A stretch of 64,000 bases of DNA from Methylopumilus sp036745495 (lineage in GTDB: Bacteria; Pseudomonadota; Gammaproteobacteria; Burkholderiales; Methylophilaceae): contig DAIOGA010000001.1 in NCBI GenBank assembly GCA_036745495.1, positions 1 to 64,000 on the forward strand, given 5' to 3'. The position numbers and the translations under genes are program-made. Under the pieces are notes generated by a model that was not told where the DNA came from, made no database searches, and saw only the letters and a list, made by a program, of their open reading frames with translations. Shown in pieces: positions 17,414-26,024 of this stretch. Each line of letters starts with the position of its first letter. Position 1 is the first letter of the stretch.

Positions 17414-17935
17414 ATGAAAAAAATTATTACTAGTATTTTCCTTATTTTTTTATCCTTCAATGTATTTGCGCATGGTCCATCACCTCAAAAAGTTGAGAAA
17501 TCAATTACAGTCAATGCGTCACCTGATAAAGTTTGGGCAATCGTTAAAGATTTTGGGAGCATTCAAAAATGGGAACCTCTTGTTACCGATTGCAAAGTAG
17601 AAAAAAAGGGTGAGGATACTTTAAGAACGCTCACATTAAAATCTGGTGGCAAGGTCATTGAGAGACTTAAAGGCATCGATGAAGAAGCTATGAAGTTAAA
17701 ATATGAGATTGTAGAAGGTGCAATACCGGTAGCTGATTACAATTCATTTATTGTGGTAGCAAAAGGTTCTAATCCTAATGAATCGACTGTAACATGGGTA
17801 GGTCGCTTCTATAGAGTTTATAAACTGAATCCTCCAATTCCAGCTGGTCAAGATGATGAAACAGCCATTAAAGCTGTAACTGAAATTTATGATGCAGGAC
17901 TTCCAGGACTTAAGAAGTTAGCTGAAGCAAAATAA
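17414..17935 (+). CDS. mxaD: MxaD-like periplasmic SRPBCC protein (methanol oxidation accessory)
   Basis: 173 residues with a cleavable signal (about 1-19, ending VFA) and a mature start HGPSPQKVEKSI, followed by a START/polyketide-cyclase-like fold (SPDKVWAIVKDFGSIQKWEP). MxaD in methylotrophs has this layout and is reported to aid electron transfer between methanol dehydrogenase and cytochrome cL. No dehydrogenase, cytochrome or PQQ gene is in this window, so it is unlinked from any mxa or xox cluster that may lie elsewhere. The 62 bases upstream could hold its own promoter. A strong terminator follows. Confidence 0.78.
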   Translation: MKKIITSIFLIFLSFNVFAHGPSPQKVEKSITVNASPDKVWAIVKDFGSIQKWEPLVTDCKVEKKGEDTLRTLTLKSGGKVIERLKGIDEEAMKLKYEIVEGAIPVADYNSFIVVAKGSNPNESTVTWVGRFYRVYKLNPPIPAGQDDETAIKAVTEIYDAGLPGLKKLAEAK

Positions 17936-17950
17936 CATAACTTATCTAGA

Positions 17951-17979
17951 AAAAAGCAGAATTTAATTCTGCTTTTTTT
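17951..17979 (+). terminator. Rho-independent terminator after the MxaD-like gene
   Basis: Stem AAAAGCAGAAT / ATTCTGCTTTT with a 3-base loop, ending in seven T. Only 4 bases separate it from the next start codon. Confidence 0.9.
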
Positions 17980-17983
17980 ATTT

Positions 17984-18631
17984 ATGAAACCAATTATTCT
18001 CGATAGCGTTGAGCCACCTATAGGCGCAGTCATATTTCTTCATGGCTTAGGAGCTGACGGATTTGACTTCAAAGATATCTTCACAAGACCACAATTTAAT
18101 AAAATTCGATTTATTCTGCCCCATGCCCCTTATCAACCGGTGACTATTAATCAAGGCTATGAAATGAGGGCTTGGTATGATTTATATGACTTATCCTTAG
18201 AAAAAGATGAGGATGAATTGGGGATGGAGAGATCAAGTACAAATATTCAGAAGCTTATTGAAGAGCAAATTTCACTTGGTATCCCTTCCGAAAAAATTAT
18301 TATTGGTGGGTTTTCTCAAGGCGCAGCAATGAGTTTTTATTTAGGCTTGAAATATCATAAAAAATTGGGCGGTATTGCAGCTTTATCAGGTTACCTGCCT
18401 CTAAAAGAGAAGCTTACTGACTCTGTAAAAGGTAAATTAGCAAATATGCCAATCTTTATGGCTCATGGTCTATATGATAATGTTATAGATATACAAATTG
18501 CGGATAGCTCTTTTAAAAAACTATTAAAAAAATTTAATTCTGCAAGTTTTTTAAAATATCCTATGGGACATGAAGTTTGTGAAAAAGAAATTGATGATTT
18601 ATCGATATTCTTGAATCAATTATTTAACTAA
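17984..18631 (+). CDS. Carboxylesterase / phospholipase family serine hydrolase
   Basis: 215 residues in the alpha/beta-hydrolase fold of the EstB/YpfH family. The oxyanion region is FLHGLGADG, the nucleophile is Ser in GGFSQGAAMS, the acid is Asp in AHGLYDNVI, and the base is His in YPMGHEV. All triad residues are present. It hydrolyses short-chain esters; the natural substrate is unknown. No signal peptide, so it is cytoplasmic. It begins right after a terminator, with its promoter presumably inside or upstream of that hairpin, and leads into xseB. Confidence 0.9.
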   Translation: MKPIILDSVEPPIGAVIFLHGLGADGFDFKDIFTRPQFNKIRFILPHAPYQPVTINQGYEMRAWYDLYDLSLEKDEDELGMERSSTNIQKLIEEQISLGIPSEKIIIGGFSQGAAMSFYLGLKYHKKLGGIAALSGYLPLKEKLTDSVKGKLANMPIFMAHGLYDNVIDIQIADSSFKKLLKKFNSASFLKYPMGHEVCEKEIDDLSIFLNQLFN

Positions 18632-18642
18632 AGATAATTTTT

Positions 18643-18861
18643 ATGGATAAAAATTCACTCGAAACAAATCTTAAAGAACTTGAATCTATTGTGTCAAAAA
18701 TGGAGCAAGGTGATATGGCGCTCGAAGACTCTATAAAATCTTATGAAAAAGGCATGCTTCTTCTTAAATTATGCCAAGACTCACTAAAAGAGATTGAGCA
18801 AAAAGTTTTAGTACTTTCCTCGGAAAATACACTCGAACAATTTAAATCTGCTAATGAATAA
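18643..18861 (+). CDS. xseB: Exodeoxyribonuclease VII small subunit
   Basis: 72 residues forming the expected helical hairpin, with the family core LKELESIVSKMEQGDMALEDS and YEKGMLLLKLC. It binds XseA to form exonuclease VII, which degrades single-stranded DNA to oligonucleotides. xseA is not in the window. It overlaps ispA by 8 bases in the widespread xseB-ispA-dxs operon. Confidence 0.94.
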   Translation: MDKNSLETNLKELESIVSKMEQGDMALEDSIKSYEKGMLLLKLCQDSLKEIEQKVLVLSSENTLEQFKSANE

Positions 18862-19741
18862 TTTTCATGAATGGCTCTCTCAAAAACAAGCATTTATTGA
18901 GTCCTTGCTTGAAAAAAATTTGCCTCAAGCCAGTCACGAAACACAATTAAATGAAGCTATAAGATATAGCGTTCTCGATGGCGGAAAAAGAATGCGGTCG
19001 CTACTTATTCTTGCAACTGCTGAAACTATAGAGGCTTCTCCAATTGCGATTGAAAATATTATATGTGCCGTGGAATTTATACATGCATATTCTTTAGTGC
19101 ATGATGACATGCCTTGCATGGATAATGATGATTTAAGGCGAGGAAAGTTATCGTGCCATAAAAAATTTGGTGAAAGCACTGCATTGCTTGTTGGGGATAC
19201 TTTGCAATCTATTGCTTTTTCCTGTTTATCTTCACCATATTTTCAGGTTAACCCAGACAATCAATTAAAAATAATTCACACCTTCTCTAATGCTATTGGT
19301 ATTGAAGGTATGGCAAAAGGCCAAGCATTGGATATTGAACATACCAATAAAAAAATTTCATTAGACGAACTTAAAATCATGCATCAATATAAAACTGGCG
19401 CACTTATTAATGCAGCTTGTTTAATGGCAGTGCTTGCTTCAAATAGTTATGACAAAAACATTCTGGATGGAATAGATACTTATTCAAAATCAATTGGACT
19501 TATGTTCCAAATTCAAGATGACATTCTTGATAAAGAAGCAAGTCAAGACACTTTAGGTAAAACACCCGGCAAGGATGCGCAATACAATAAATCTACCTTT
19601 GTCTCTTTGCTAGGCATTTCCAAATCAAAAGAATTGGCTGCGACATATTATGAAGAAGCTTTAGCTGCAATCAAACCTTTTGGAAATAAGGCATATTATT
19701 TAGCTAGCATGGCTGAATTAATGATGGCGCGATCACACTAA
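18854..19741 (+). CDS. ispA: Farnesyl diphosphate synthase (polyprenyl synthetase)
   Basis: 295 residues. The first aspartate-rich motif is DDMPCMDND, followed by DLRRGKLSCH, and the second is DDILD in FQIQDDILDKE. It extends dimethylallyl diphosphate with isopentenyl diphosphate to geranyl and farnesyl diphosphate for quinone and undecaprenyl synthesis. Start overlaps xseB; the stop is followed one base later by dxs, which starts the same isoprenoid pathway. Confidence 0.95.
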   Translation: MNNFHEWLSQKQAFIESLLEKNLPQASHETQLNEAIRYSVLDGGKRMRSLLILATAETIEASPIAIENIICAVEFIHAYSLVHDDMPCMDNDDLRRGKLSCHKKFGESTALLVGDTLQSIAFSCLSSPYFQVNPDNQLKIIHTFSNAIGIEGMAKGQALDIEHTNKKISLDELKIMHQYKTGALINAACLMAVLASNSYDKNILDGIDTYSKSIGLMFQIQDDILDKEASQDTLGKTPGKDAQYNKSTFVSLLGISKSKELAATYYEEALAAIKPFGNKAYYLASMAELMMARSH

Positions 19742-19742
19742 T

Positions 19743-21581
19743 ATGAATCTCCTCGATAAAATTAATTCGCCAAAAGATTTAAAAAAACTTAATCGTAGCG
19801 AACTAGCTGCATTATGTGACGAGATAAGAACTTTTATTATTAAAAGCGTTTCAAAAACAGGGGGGCATCTTTCATCGAATCTCGGTGTTATAGAGCTTAC
19901 CGTAGCGCTTCATTATGTTTTTGATTGCCCTCAAGATAAATTCATATGGGATGTTGGACACCAAACTTACCCCCATAAAATTCTCACTGGCAGAAAAAAG
20001 AAAATGAGCTCTTTAAGAGCCATGTCTGGAATTTCAGGCTTTCCAAAAATAGCAGAAAGTGATTACGATATTTTTGGTACCGGCCATTCAAGCACTTCGA
20101 TTTCAGCCGCCTTAGGTATGGCTGAAGCACTCAAGAAGAAAAACTTGAATCACAAAGCAATTGCGATTATCGGTGATGGAGCTATGACAGCAGGTATGGC
20201 TTTTGAAGGCCTTAATAATGCCGGCGACTCAAAAAATAATATCTTGGTTATTTTAAATGACAATGATATGTCGATCTCTAAAAACGTAGGGGCACTTAAT
20301 AATTACCTAGCAAAACTTATGTCGGGAAATCTTTATGGAAGTATTAAGCGTTCAAGTAAAGCAGTTTTATCTGCTATTCCTCCTATGCTTGAATTTGCTA
20401 AGCGTGCCGAAGAGCATGTTAAAGGCATGGTAATTCCAGGCACTTTATTTGAAGAGTTTGGCTTTAATTATATTGGTCCTATTGATGGTCATGATATTGA
20501 CGCATTAGTTGATACGCTCAGCAATCTTAAAGAACTTCAAGGGCCCCAGTTCCTTCATGTAGCCACCCAAAAAGGTTTTGGTTATGAGCCTGCAGAAATT
20601 GATCCCAATAAGTTTCATGGCGTAAGTCAATTCAATCCAGATGACGGCACTCAACCATCCAAAATAAAAAAGACAACTTACACTGATGTCTTTGGCGACT
20701 GGATTGTCGATATGGCTATGGCTGATAAAAAACTTTGCGCAATTACTCCTGCTATGTCGGATGGGTCGGGCTTGAATAAATTTGCTGAAAAATTTCCAGA
20801 TCGTTTTTTTGATGTAGGTATTGCAGAACAGCATGCGATAACTTTTGCTGCAGGGCTTGCCTGTGAAGATTACAAACCTGTCATTGCTATTTACTCAACT
20901 TTTCTTCAAAGAGCTTATGATCAATTAATACACGATGTTGCCTTACAAAATATTCCCATGTTATTTGCTATCGACAGGGCAGGAATTGTGGGACAAGATG
21001 GGCCTACACATTCAGGTAGTTTTGATTTGTCATTCTTAAGATGCATTCCAAATATAGTAATTATGGCGCCAAGCAATGAAAATGAATGTCGCCAAATGCT
21101 CTTTACCGGATTTAAATTCAAGGGTATTTCAGTAGTTCGCTACCCCAGAGGCATAGGGCCAGGATCAATAATTAAATCTAAGATGACAGCTATCCCGATT
21201 GGCAAAGCTGAAGTCATTAAAAAAGGTAAAAAAATTGCCCTCTTAGCTTTCGGCAATATGCTGGAGGAAGCTTTAAAGGTCGCACATAAAATTAACGCTA
21301 CTGTGGTTAATATGAGATTTATAAAACCTCTCGATATTAAATTAATTCGCGATTTGGCATCTTCACATAAGCTACTTGTCACATTAGAAGAAAACGCAAT
21401 ATCGGGTGGTGCTGGATCCGCAGTATTAGAGGTTATAAGTGAGTACGATTTGAAATGTCAAACACTTCGCCTTGGCTTACCTGATAAGTTTGTCGAGCAA
21501 GGTAGCCAAGAACAGCTTCGCAAAAAATATGGTTTAGATGCCGCTTCTATCACTAAATCAATTGAGAAAAAATTAACCTAG
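19743..21581 (+). CDS. dxs: 1-deoxy-D-xylulose-5-phosphate synthase
   Basis: 612 residues. The thiamine-diphosphate motif GDGAMTAGMAFEGLNNAG is near residue 145, the family-specific HVATQKGFGYEPAE follows, and the pyrimidine domain has FDVGIAEQHAITFAAG with its catalytic Glu. It makes deoxyxylulose phosphate from pyruvate and glyceraldehyde 3-phosphate, the first step of the MEP isoprenoid pathway. Operon with xseB and ispA. Normal length. Confidence 0.97.
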   Translation: MNLLDKINSPKDLKKLNRSELAALCDEIRTFIIKSVSKTGGHLSSNLGVIELTVALHYVFDCPQDKFIWDVGHQTYPHKILTGRKKKMSSLRAMSGISGFPKIAESDYDIFGTGHSSTSISAALGMAEALKKKNLNHKAIAIIGDGAMTAGMAFEGLNNAGDSKNNILVILNDNDMSISKNVGALNNYLAKLMSGNLYGSIKRSSKAVLSAIPPMLEFAKRAEEHVKGMVIPGTLFEEFGFNYIGPIDGHDIDALVDTLSNLKELQGPQFLHVATQKGFGYEPAEIDPNKFHGVSQFNPDDGTQPSKIKKTTYTDVFGDWIVDMAMADKKLCAITPAMSDGSGLNKFAEKFPDRFFDVGIAEQHAITFAAGLACEDYKPVIAIYSTFLQRAYDQLIHDVALQNIPMLFAIDRAGIVGQDGPTHSGSFDLSFLRCIPNIVIMAPSNENECRQMLFTGFKFKGISVVRYPRGIGPGSIIKSKMTAIPIGKAEVIKKGKKIALLAFGNMLEEALKVAHKINATVVNMRFIKPLDIKLIRDLASSHKLLVTLEENAISGGAGSAVLEVISEYDLKCQTLRLGLPDKFVEQGSQEQLRKKYGLDAASITKSIEKKLT

Positions 21582-21616
21582 TGTTACACTCAAGTATTAA
21601 TATTTAAATATTTATT

Positions 21617-22408
21617 ATGACGACACACGATCATACATGCCCGATTGAAGATGTTCAGAACTCGCCTGATCTCAGGAGTTTGGATATTGATAAAGTCGGC
21701 ATTAAATCTATAAGGCATCCTGTACTTGTGAAAGATAAAACAGGTGGTGCACAGCATACCGTTGCAACATTCAATATGTATGTATATTTGCCACATAATT
21801 TCAAAGGCACTCATATGTCTAGATTTGTGGAAATCTTAAATATGAATGATCGAGAGATATCTGTTGAATCCTTTGAAAATATCTTAAGAGAAATGATTAA
21901 GCGACTTGAAGCTAAGTCATGTGATGTCGAAATGACTTTTCCCTACTTCATTAATAAAACTGCACCTGTTTCTGGGGTAAAAAGCCTTTTGGATTACGAC
22001 GTAAGTTTTATTGGAAAAATAGTTGATGGAACGTTTAAGAATACAATCAAAGTGATTGTGCCAGTGACAAGCCTTTGTCCTTGCTCTAAAAAGATTTCAG
22101 ACTATGGCGCTCACAATCAAAGATCTCACGTCACAGTCACCGCTGAAATTAATAAATTTATTTGGATAGAAGAATTAATTGAGCTGATCGAAAAACAAGC
22201 ATCATGTGAGCTTTATGGCCTCCTAAAAAGACCTGATGAAAAGTTTGTAACCGAAAAGGCTTATGATAATCCTAAATTTGTTGAAGATATGGTGAGAGAT
22301 GTTGCAGCTCAATTAAAATTAGAAAAAAGAATTGATCATTTCATAGTGGAATCTGAAAACTTTGAATCTATTCATAATCATTCTGCTTACGCATTAATTG
22401 AAGGGTAA
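21617..22408 (+). CDS. folE2: GTP cyclohydrolase I type 2 (FolE2)
   Basis: 263 residues of the COG1469 family, with the active-site cysteine in TSLCPCSKKISDYGAHNQRSHV and conserved VEMTFPYF. It converts GTP to dihydroneopterin triphosphate for folate synthesis, using metals other than zinc. Folate-linked C1 carriers matter in methylotrophs. It starts 35 bases after dxs and ends 16 bases from the convergent MFS gene. No folE is visible in the window. Confidence 0.94.
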   Translation: MTTHDHTCPIEDVQNSPDLRSLDIDKVGIKSIRHPVLVKDKTGGAQHTVATFNMYVYLPHNFKGTHMSRFVEILNMNDREISVESFENILREMIKRLEAKSCDVEMTFPYFINKTAPVSGVKSLLDYDVSFIGKIVDGTFKNTIKVIVPVTSLCPCSKKISDYGAHNQRSHVTVTAEINKFIWIEELIELIEKQASCELYGLLKRPDEKFVTEKAYDNPKFVEDMVRDVAAQLKLEKRIDHFIVESENFESIHNHSAYALIEG

Positions 22409-22424
22409 ATCTAGCTAATTTATT

Positions 22425-23594
22425 TTAGCCAAATATTTTATTTCCTTTAATCTCTAGTTTTAATCCAAACCAAATCACAAGGAAACCAATCAATGGAGAT
22501 ATGGCAGCAACCGTAAAACCCATCTGGCCTCCAAGATATTGAATTAGATAACCCCCTCCTAACCCTCCAACAGTGCCCCCAATACCATAAGCTACACTGT
22601 TATAAATTGCCTGTCCTCTTGCTTGATTGCGACCTTTAAAATAATAGGCAATAACTTCAATCGATGCCGCATGAAAACTTCCAAAAGTTGCAGCGTGAAA
22701 CATTTGTGCTATAAGCAATAAATAAAGATGGTCAGGAGAAGCTCCGATCAGAATAAATCGAATGACGCCTAGAAATAAACTCATTAGTAAAATTACCTTA
22801 AGTGAATAGCGACGTAAAATTTTTGGCATCATCATAAAAATCAAAATTTCACAGATAACGCCAACTGCCCAAAGCCAGCCTATTGTGCCGCCACTGTAAC
22901 CATGCTCTTTGAGATAAATTGAATAAAAATTGTAAAGTACCCCATGTGCTGAAACCATCAAAGTGCAGCCAATTAAAAGCGCTACCACAGAAGGTGTTTT
23001 GATAATCTTCCAAATAGATAAATCGTTTTTTTCGTGATGAATCTCCTGGGTCTCAGGAATGGTGTTTGATAAATAAAATATAATGGCTTGAGCAACTAAT
23101 AAAGCCCAGAGCAAAATATTAATTCCTCGAAGATCAATTAAATAACCCAACAATAAAGATGCTGCAATAAATCCAATTGATCCCCATAATCTTATTCTGC
23201 TGTAATGTCCATCTGTGGTTGCTAAGTGTGCAAGAGTTAAAGATTCTGCTAAAGGCAAAGTTGAACTCGTAAATAAACTCAAAGCTGACATTATCAAAAA
23301 TATCCAAAAAAATCCTTTTGCCCAAAAAACACCAACGAATCCGATCAACCCTAAAAGCGATGTTAATTTAATCCATTTGACGCGATGGCCTGTGTGATCA
23401 GCCAGCCAACCCCAAAAATTAGGTGCAACAATACGACTTATTTGAAATAAAGAAAGAAGAATACCAATGCTTGCAGGTGAGAAGTTTTGAGATTGTAGAT
23501 AAATGCCCCAGTAAGGAACAAAAGCACCTACAAAAAAGTAATAGAAAAAATAAAAACGCGATAAGCGCCAGTGAAGATTATGTGTAGCACTCAC
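22425..23594 (-). CDS. MFS transporter, MFS_1-like / HcaT-type family
   Basis: 389 residues, with about 12 predicted membrane helices and an N-terminus (RLSRFYFFYYFFVGAFVPYWGIYL) typical of the LacY/NupG-like MFS_1-like family. The cytoplasmic loop 2-3 motif reads GWLADHTGHR. The substrate cannot be read from sequence; relatives include the 3-phenylpropionate transporter HcaT. It starts with GTG overlapping the aroC TAG stop by one base, so it is probably translated with aroC. Confidence 0.85.
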   Translation of the reverse strand: MSATHNLHWRLSRFYFFYYFFVGAFVPYWGIYLQSQNFSPASIGILLSLFQISRIVAPNFWGWLADHTGHRVKWIKLTSLLGLIGFVGVFWAKGFFWIFLIMSALSLFTSSTLPLAESLTLAHLATTDGHYSRIRLWGSIGFIAASLLLGYLIDLRGINILLWALLVAQAIIFYLSNTIPETQEIHHEKNDLSIWKIIKTPSVVALLIGCTLMVSAHGVLYNFYSIYLKEHGYSGGTIGWLWAVGVICEILIFMMMPKILRRYSLKVILLMSLFLGVIRFILIGASPDHLYLLLIAQMFHAATFGSFHAASIEVIAYYFKGRNQARGQAIYNSVAYGIGGTVGGLGGGYLIQYLGGQMGFTVAAISPLIGFLVIWFGLKLEIKGNKIFG

Positions 23595-24679
23595 TAAATT
23601 TTTGGTATGTGAGAAACGACATCGGCATTTTGAGCTCGATGTCTTAATGCTTGATCCATAATCACAAGAGCCAACATAGCTTCAACAATGGGTGTCGCCC
23701 TTATTGCAACGCAAGGATCATGACGGCCTGTTGTTTGCATAAGCACAGCTTCGCCTTCAGTGTTAATTGATTTTCGATCTTGAGGGATGCTTGAAGTTGG
23801 CTTAAAAGCTACATGAGCAATAATAGATTGTCCGGTTGATATGCCACCTAAAATACCGCCTGCATGATTTGTTAAAAAACCTTGAGGGGTTAATTCATCG
23901 CCATGCTCACTACCTTTTTGTGTAATAGAACCAAAACCTTCGCCAATATCAATGCCTTTAACAGCATTAATACTCATCATTGCATAAGCAATTTCAGCAT
24001 CTAGTCTACCAAAAACTGGCTCCCCTAAGCCTACGGGCATATTATCTGCCACTACGGTAATTTTAGCGCCCACTGAATCTCTCTCTGCACGAATGCTATC
24101 TAAATACTTTTCTAATTCAGGAACCTGTGCTTGATTAGGACAAAAAAATGGATTTTGATTTACATCTTCCCAATTTTTAAATGTGATTTGAATAGCACCC
24201 ATTTGGCTTAAATAAGCTCGGATTTTAATGCCATATTTTTTAAGTAACCATTTCTTAGCTATAGCACCTGCAGCAACTCTGACAGCAGTTTCTCTAGCGC
24301 TTGATCTGCCACCACCTCTATAATCTCTTATGCCGTATTTATGGGCATATGTGTAATCTGCGTGTCCAGGACGGAATACATCTTTAATCTTTGAATAATC
24401 TTGGCTTCGTTGATCTGTATTACGAATAATAAATCCAATAGGCGCACCAGTTGTTTTACCTTCAAAGACCCCAGACAAAATCTCGACTTTATCTTCTTCT
24501 TTGCGTTGAGTAACATGCTTAGAAGTGCCAGGCTTTCTTCTATCTAAATCTAATTGTAAATCTTCTTCCGACAAATCCAAATCAGGCGGGCAGCCATCTA
24601 CGATTCCGCCTATAGCTGCGCCATGAGATTCACCAAAAGAGGTGAGTGTAAATAAAGTGCCTAAAGTATTACCTGACAT
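23594..24679 (-). CDS. aroC: Chorismate synthase
   Basis: 361 residues. Starts MSGNTLGTLFTLTSFGESHG, with conserved YRGGGRSSARETA and GISTGQ. It makes chorismate from EPSP with reduced FMN, the last common step of aromatic amino acid and folate precursor synthesis. Complete and of normal length. The downstream MFS gene is translationally coupled to it. Confidence 0.97.
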   Translation of the reverse strand: MSGNTLGTLFTLTSFGESHGAAIGGIVDGCPPDLDLSEEDLQLDLDRRKPGTSKHVTQRKEEDKVEILSGVFEGKTTGAPIGFIIRNTDQRSQDYSKIKDVFRPGHADYTYAHKYGIRDYRGGGRSSARETAVRVAAGAIAKKWLLKKYGIKIRAYLSQMGAIQITFKNWEDVNQNPFFCPNQAQVPELEKYLDSIRAERDSVGAKITVVADNMPVGLGEPVFGRLDAEIAYAMMSINAVKGIDIGEGFGSITQKGSEHGDELTPQGFLTNHAGGILGGISTGQSIIAHVAFKPTSSIPQDRKSINTEGEAVLMQTTGRHDPCVAIRATPIVEAMLALVIMDQALRHRAQNADVVSHIPKI

Positions 24680-24740
24680 AGATATGCTTTTTTAAAATAT
24701 GTATAAATTTTATCATAACCCGATTGCAGCCTTTAACTTA

Positions 24741-25475
24741 TTAATTTAGTCGTAAGCCCTTAATCCATTGTTTATAGACTCGATAAGCTAACTTATTCAA
24801 TTGATCACATTTGTTAGAAACATTTTCTAATATCGCTACTGGTGATTGAATCGCTTCTTTATTTTTTTCACTTTCCATTTCAGCCGCCCCAGCCTTTGTC
24901 CAACTTTCTACCATGGAAGGTGTCATTTCAATATGGCATTGAAATGCAATGTGCGTATCAAAATAGCTATAAGCCTGATGATGACAATTTTTATTAGTCA
25001 AAAGATGAATTGCGTTTTGTGGCAATTCAAAAGTTTCGCCATGCCAATGAAAGACTTCAAATTCTGATAAATCACCAAACCATTTTTTAGAAGCTTCTAT
25101 TTGCTGAGAAGTTTGGCTAAGGCCTTGTACTTCAAACCATCCAATTTCCTTACAAGAATTTTTTTTAACAGTTGCACCAAGGGCTTTACTGATTAATTGA
25201 CCCCCAAGGCAATGTCCAAGAACTGGTATATCAGAGCGTATGGCTTCTTGAATTAATTTAACCACTTCTTTGATCCATGGCAAATCGTCATTCACGCTCA
25301 TGGGGCCTCCCATCAACACCAAACCAGCATATTCAGAAATAGATCTAGGAATATTTTCCATCTGATCTACTTTAATCAATTGATACTGAATAGCATTTTG
25401 ACTTAAAAAATCAGCCAAATAGCCTGGGCCTTCAGTTTCATAAAACCTCATGATTAAAACTAATTTTTTATTCAT
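24741..25475 (-). CDS. Type 1 glutamine amidotransferase domain protein (GMP synthase-like)
   Basis: 244 residues consisting only of a class I glutaminase domain. The nucleophile elbow is PVLGHCLGGQ, and the His-Glu pair lies in FQCHIEMTPS. No synthetase domain is attached, so it is not GuaA itself; the acceptor reaction is unknown. Single-domain relatives include gamma-glutamyl hydrolases for polyamines. The start overlaps rluE by 8 bases, suggesting co-transcription. Cytoplasmic. Confidence 0.85.
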   Translation of the reverse strand: MNKKLVLIMRFYETEGPGYLADFLSQNAIQYQLIKVDQMENIPRSISEYAGLVLMGGPMSVNDDLPWIKEVVKLIQEAIRSDIPVLGHCLGGQLISKALGATVKKNSCKEIGWFEVQGLSQTSQQIEASKKWFGDLSEFEVFHWHGETFELPQNAIHLLTNKNCHHQAYSYFDTHIAFQCHIEMTPSMVESWTKAGAAEMESEKNKEAIQSPVAILENVSNKCDQLNKLAYRVYKQWIKGLRLN

Positions 25476-26004
25476 GGATAATTTTATATATACCTAGATC
25501 CAGACCTTCCAGTGTATAAGCTCCGATTGCAAAACGAATTAATCTTAATGTGGGGTATCCAATTTTTCCTGTCATTCTTCTTACTTGACGGTTTTTACCT
25601 TCCGATATTTTAATTTCTAGCCAAGTCGTCGGAATTGTTTTTCTTTCTCTAATAGGAGGCGTTCTTTCCCATAAAGTTTTTGGCTGATTTATAATTTTTA
25701 TTTCTGCAGGTAAAGTTTTAAAGTCGCCCAAATCAACACCGCGCCTTAATTCATCTAAATCGCTCTCTTTTGGGGCGCCTTCAACTTGAGCCCAATAAGT
25801 TTTTTGCATTTTATATTTTGGGTCGCTAATTTGATGTTGAAATAAGCCATCATCAGTTAGAATAATTAAACCTTCACTATCTGTGTCAAGCCTGCCCGCA
25901 GGATAAACACTAGGTATTGGAATAAAGTCTTTCAACGTCTCATGATTATCATGTTTGCTAAACTGGCAAACGACGCCATAAGGCTTATTGAATAATATTT
26001 TCAT
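25468..26004 (-). CDS. rluE: 23S rRNA pseudouridine synthase, RluE type
   Basis: 178 residues of the RsuA/RluE branch without an S4 domain. Starts MKILFNKPYGVVCQFS and has the catalytic Asp in PAGRLDTDSEGLIILT. RluE modifies U2457 of 23S rRNA in E. coli. The start lies only 20 bases from the divergent icd start, so regulatory sites for both genes must overlap coding sequence. Confidence 0.92.
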   Translation of the reverse strand: MKILFNKPYGVVCQFSKHDNHETLKDFIPIPSVYPAGRLDTDSEGLIILTDDGLFQHQISDPKYKMQKTYWAQVEGAPKESDLDELRRGVDLGDFKTLPAEIKIINQPKTLWERTPPIRERKTIPTTWLEIKISEGKNRQVRRMTGKIGYPTLRLIRFAIGAYTLEGLDLGIYKIIHE

Positions 26005-26024
26005 TAAACTTAAAGTGAGTATGA

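Noticed and set aside
20505..20834. 109-codon open frame antisense to dxs
   Set aside because: Lies wholly within a conserved enzyme; its composition is the mirror of the dxs codons.
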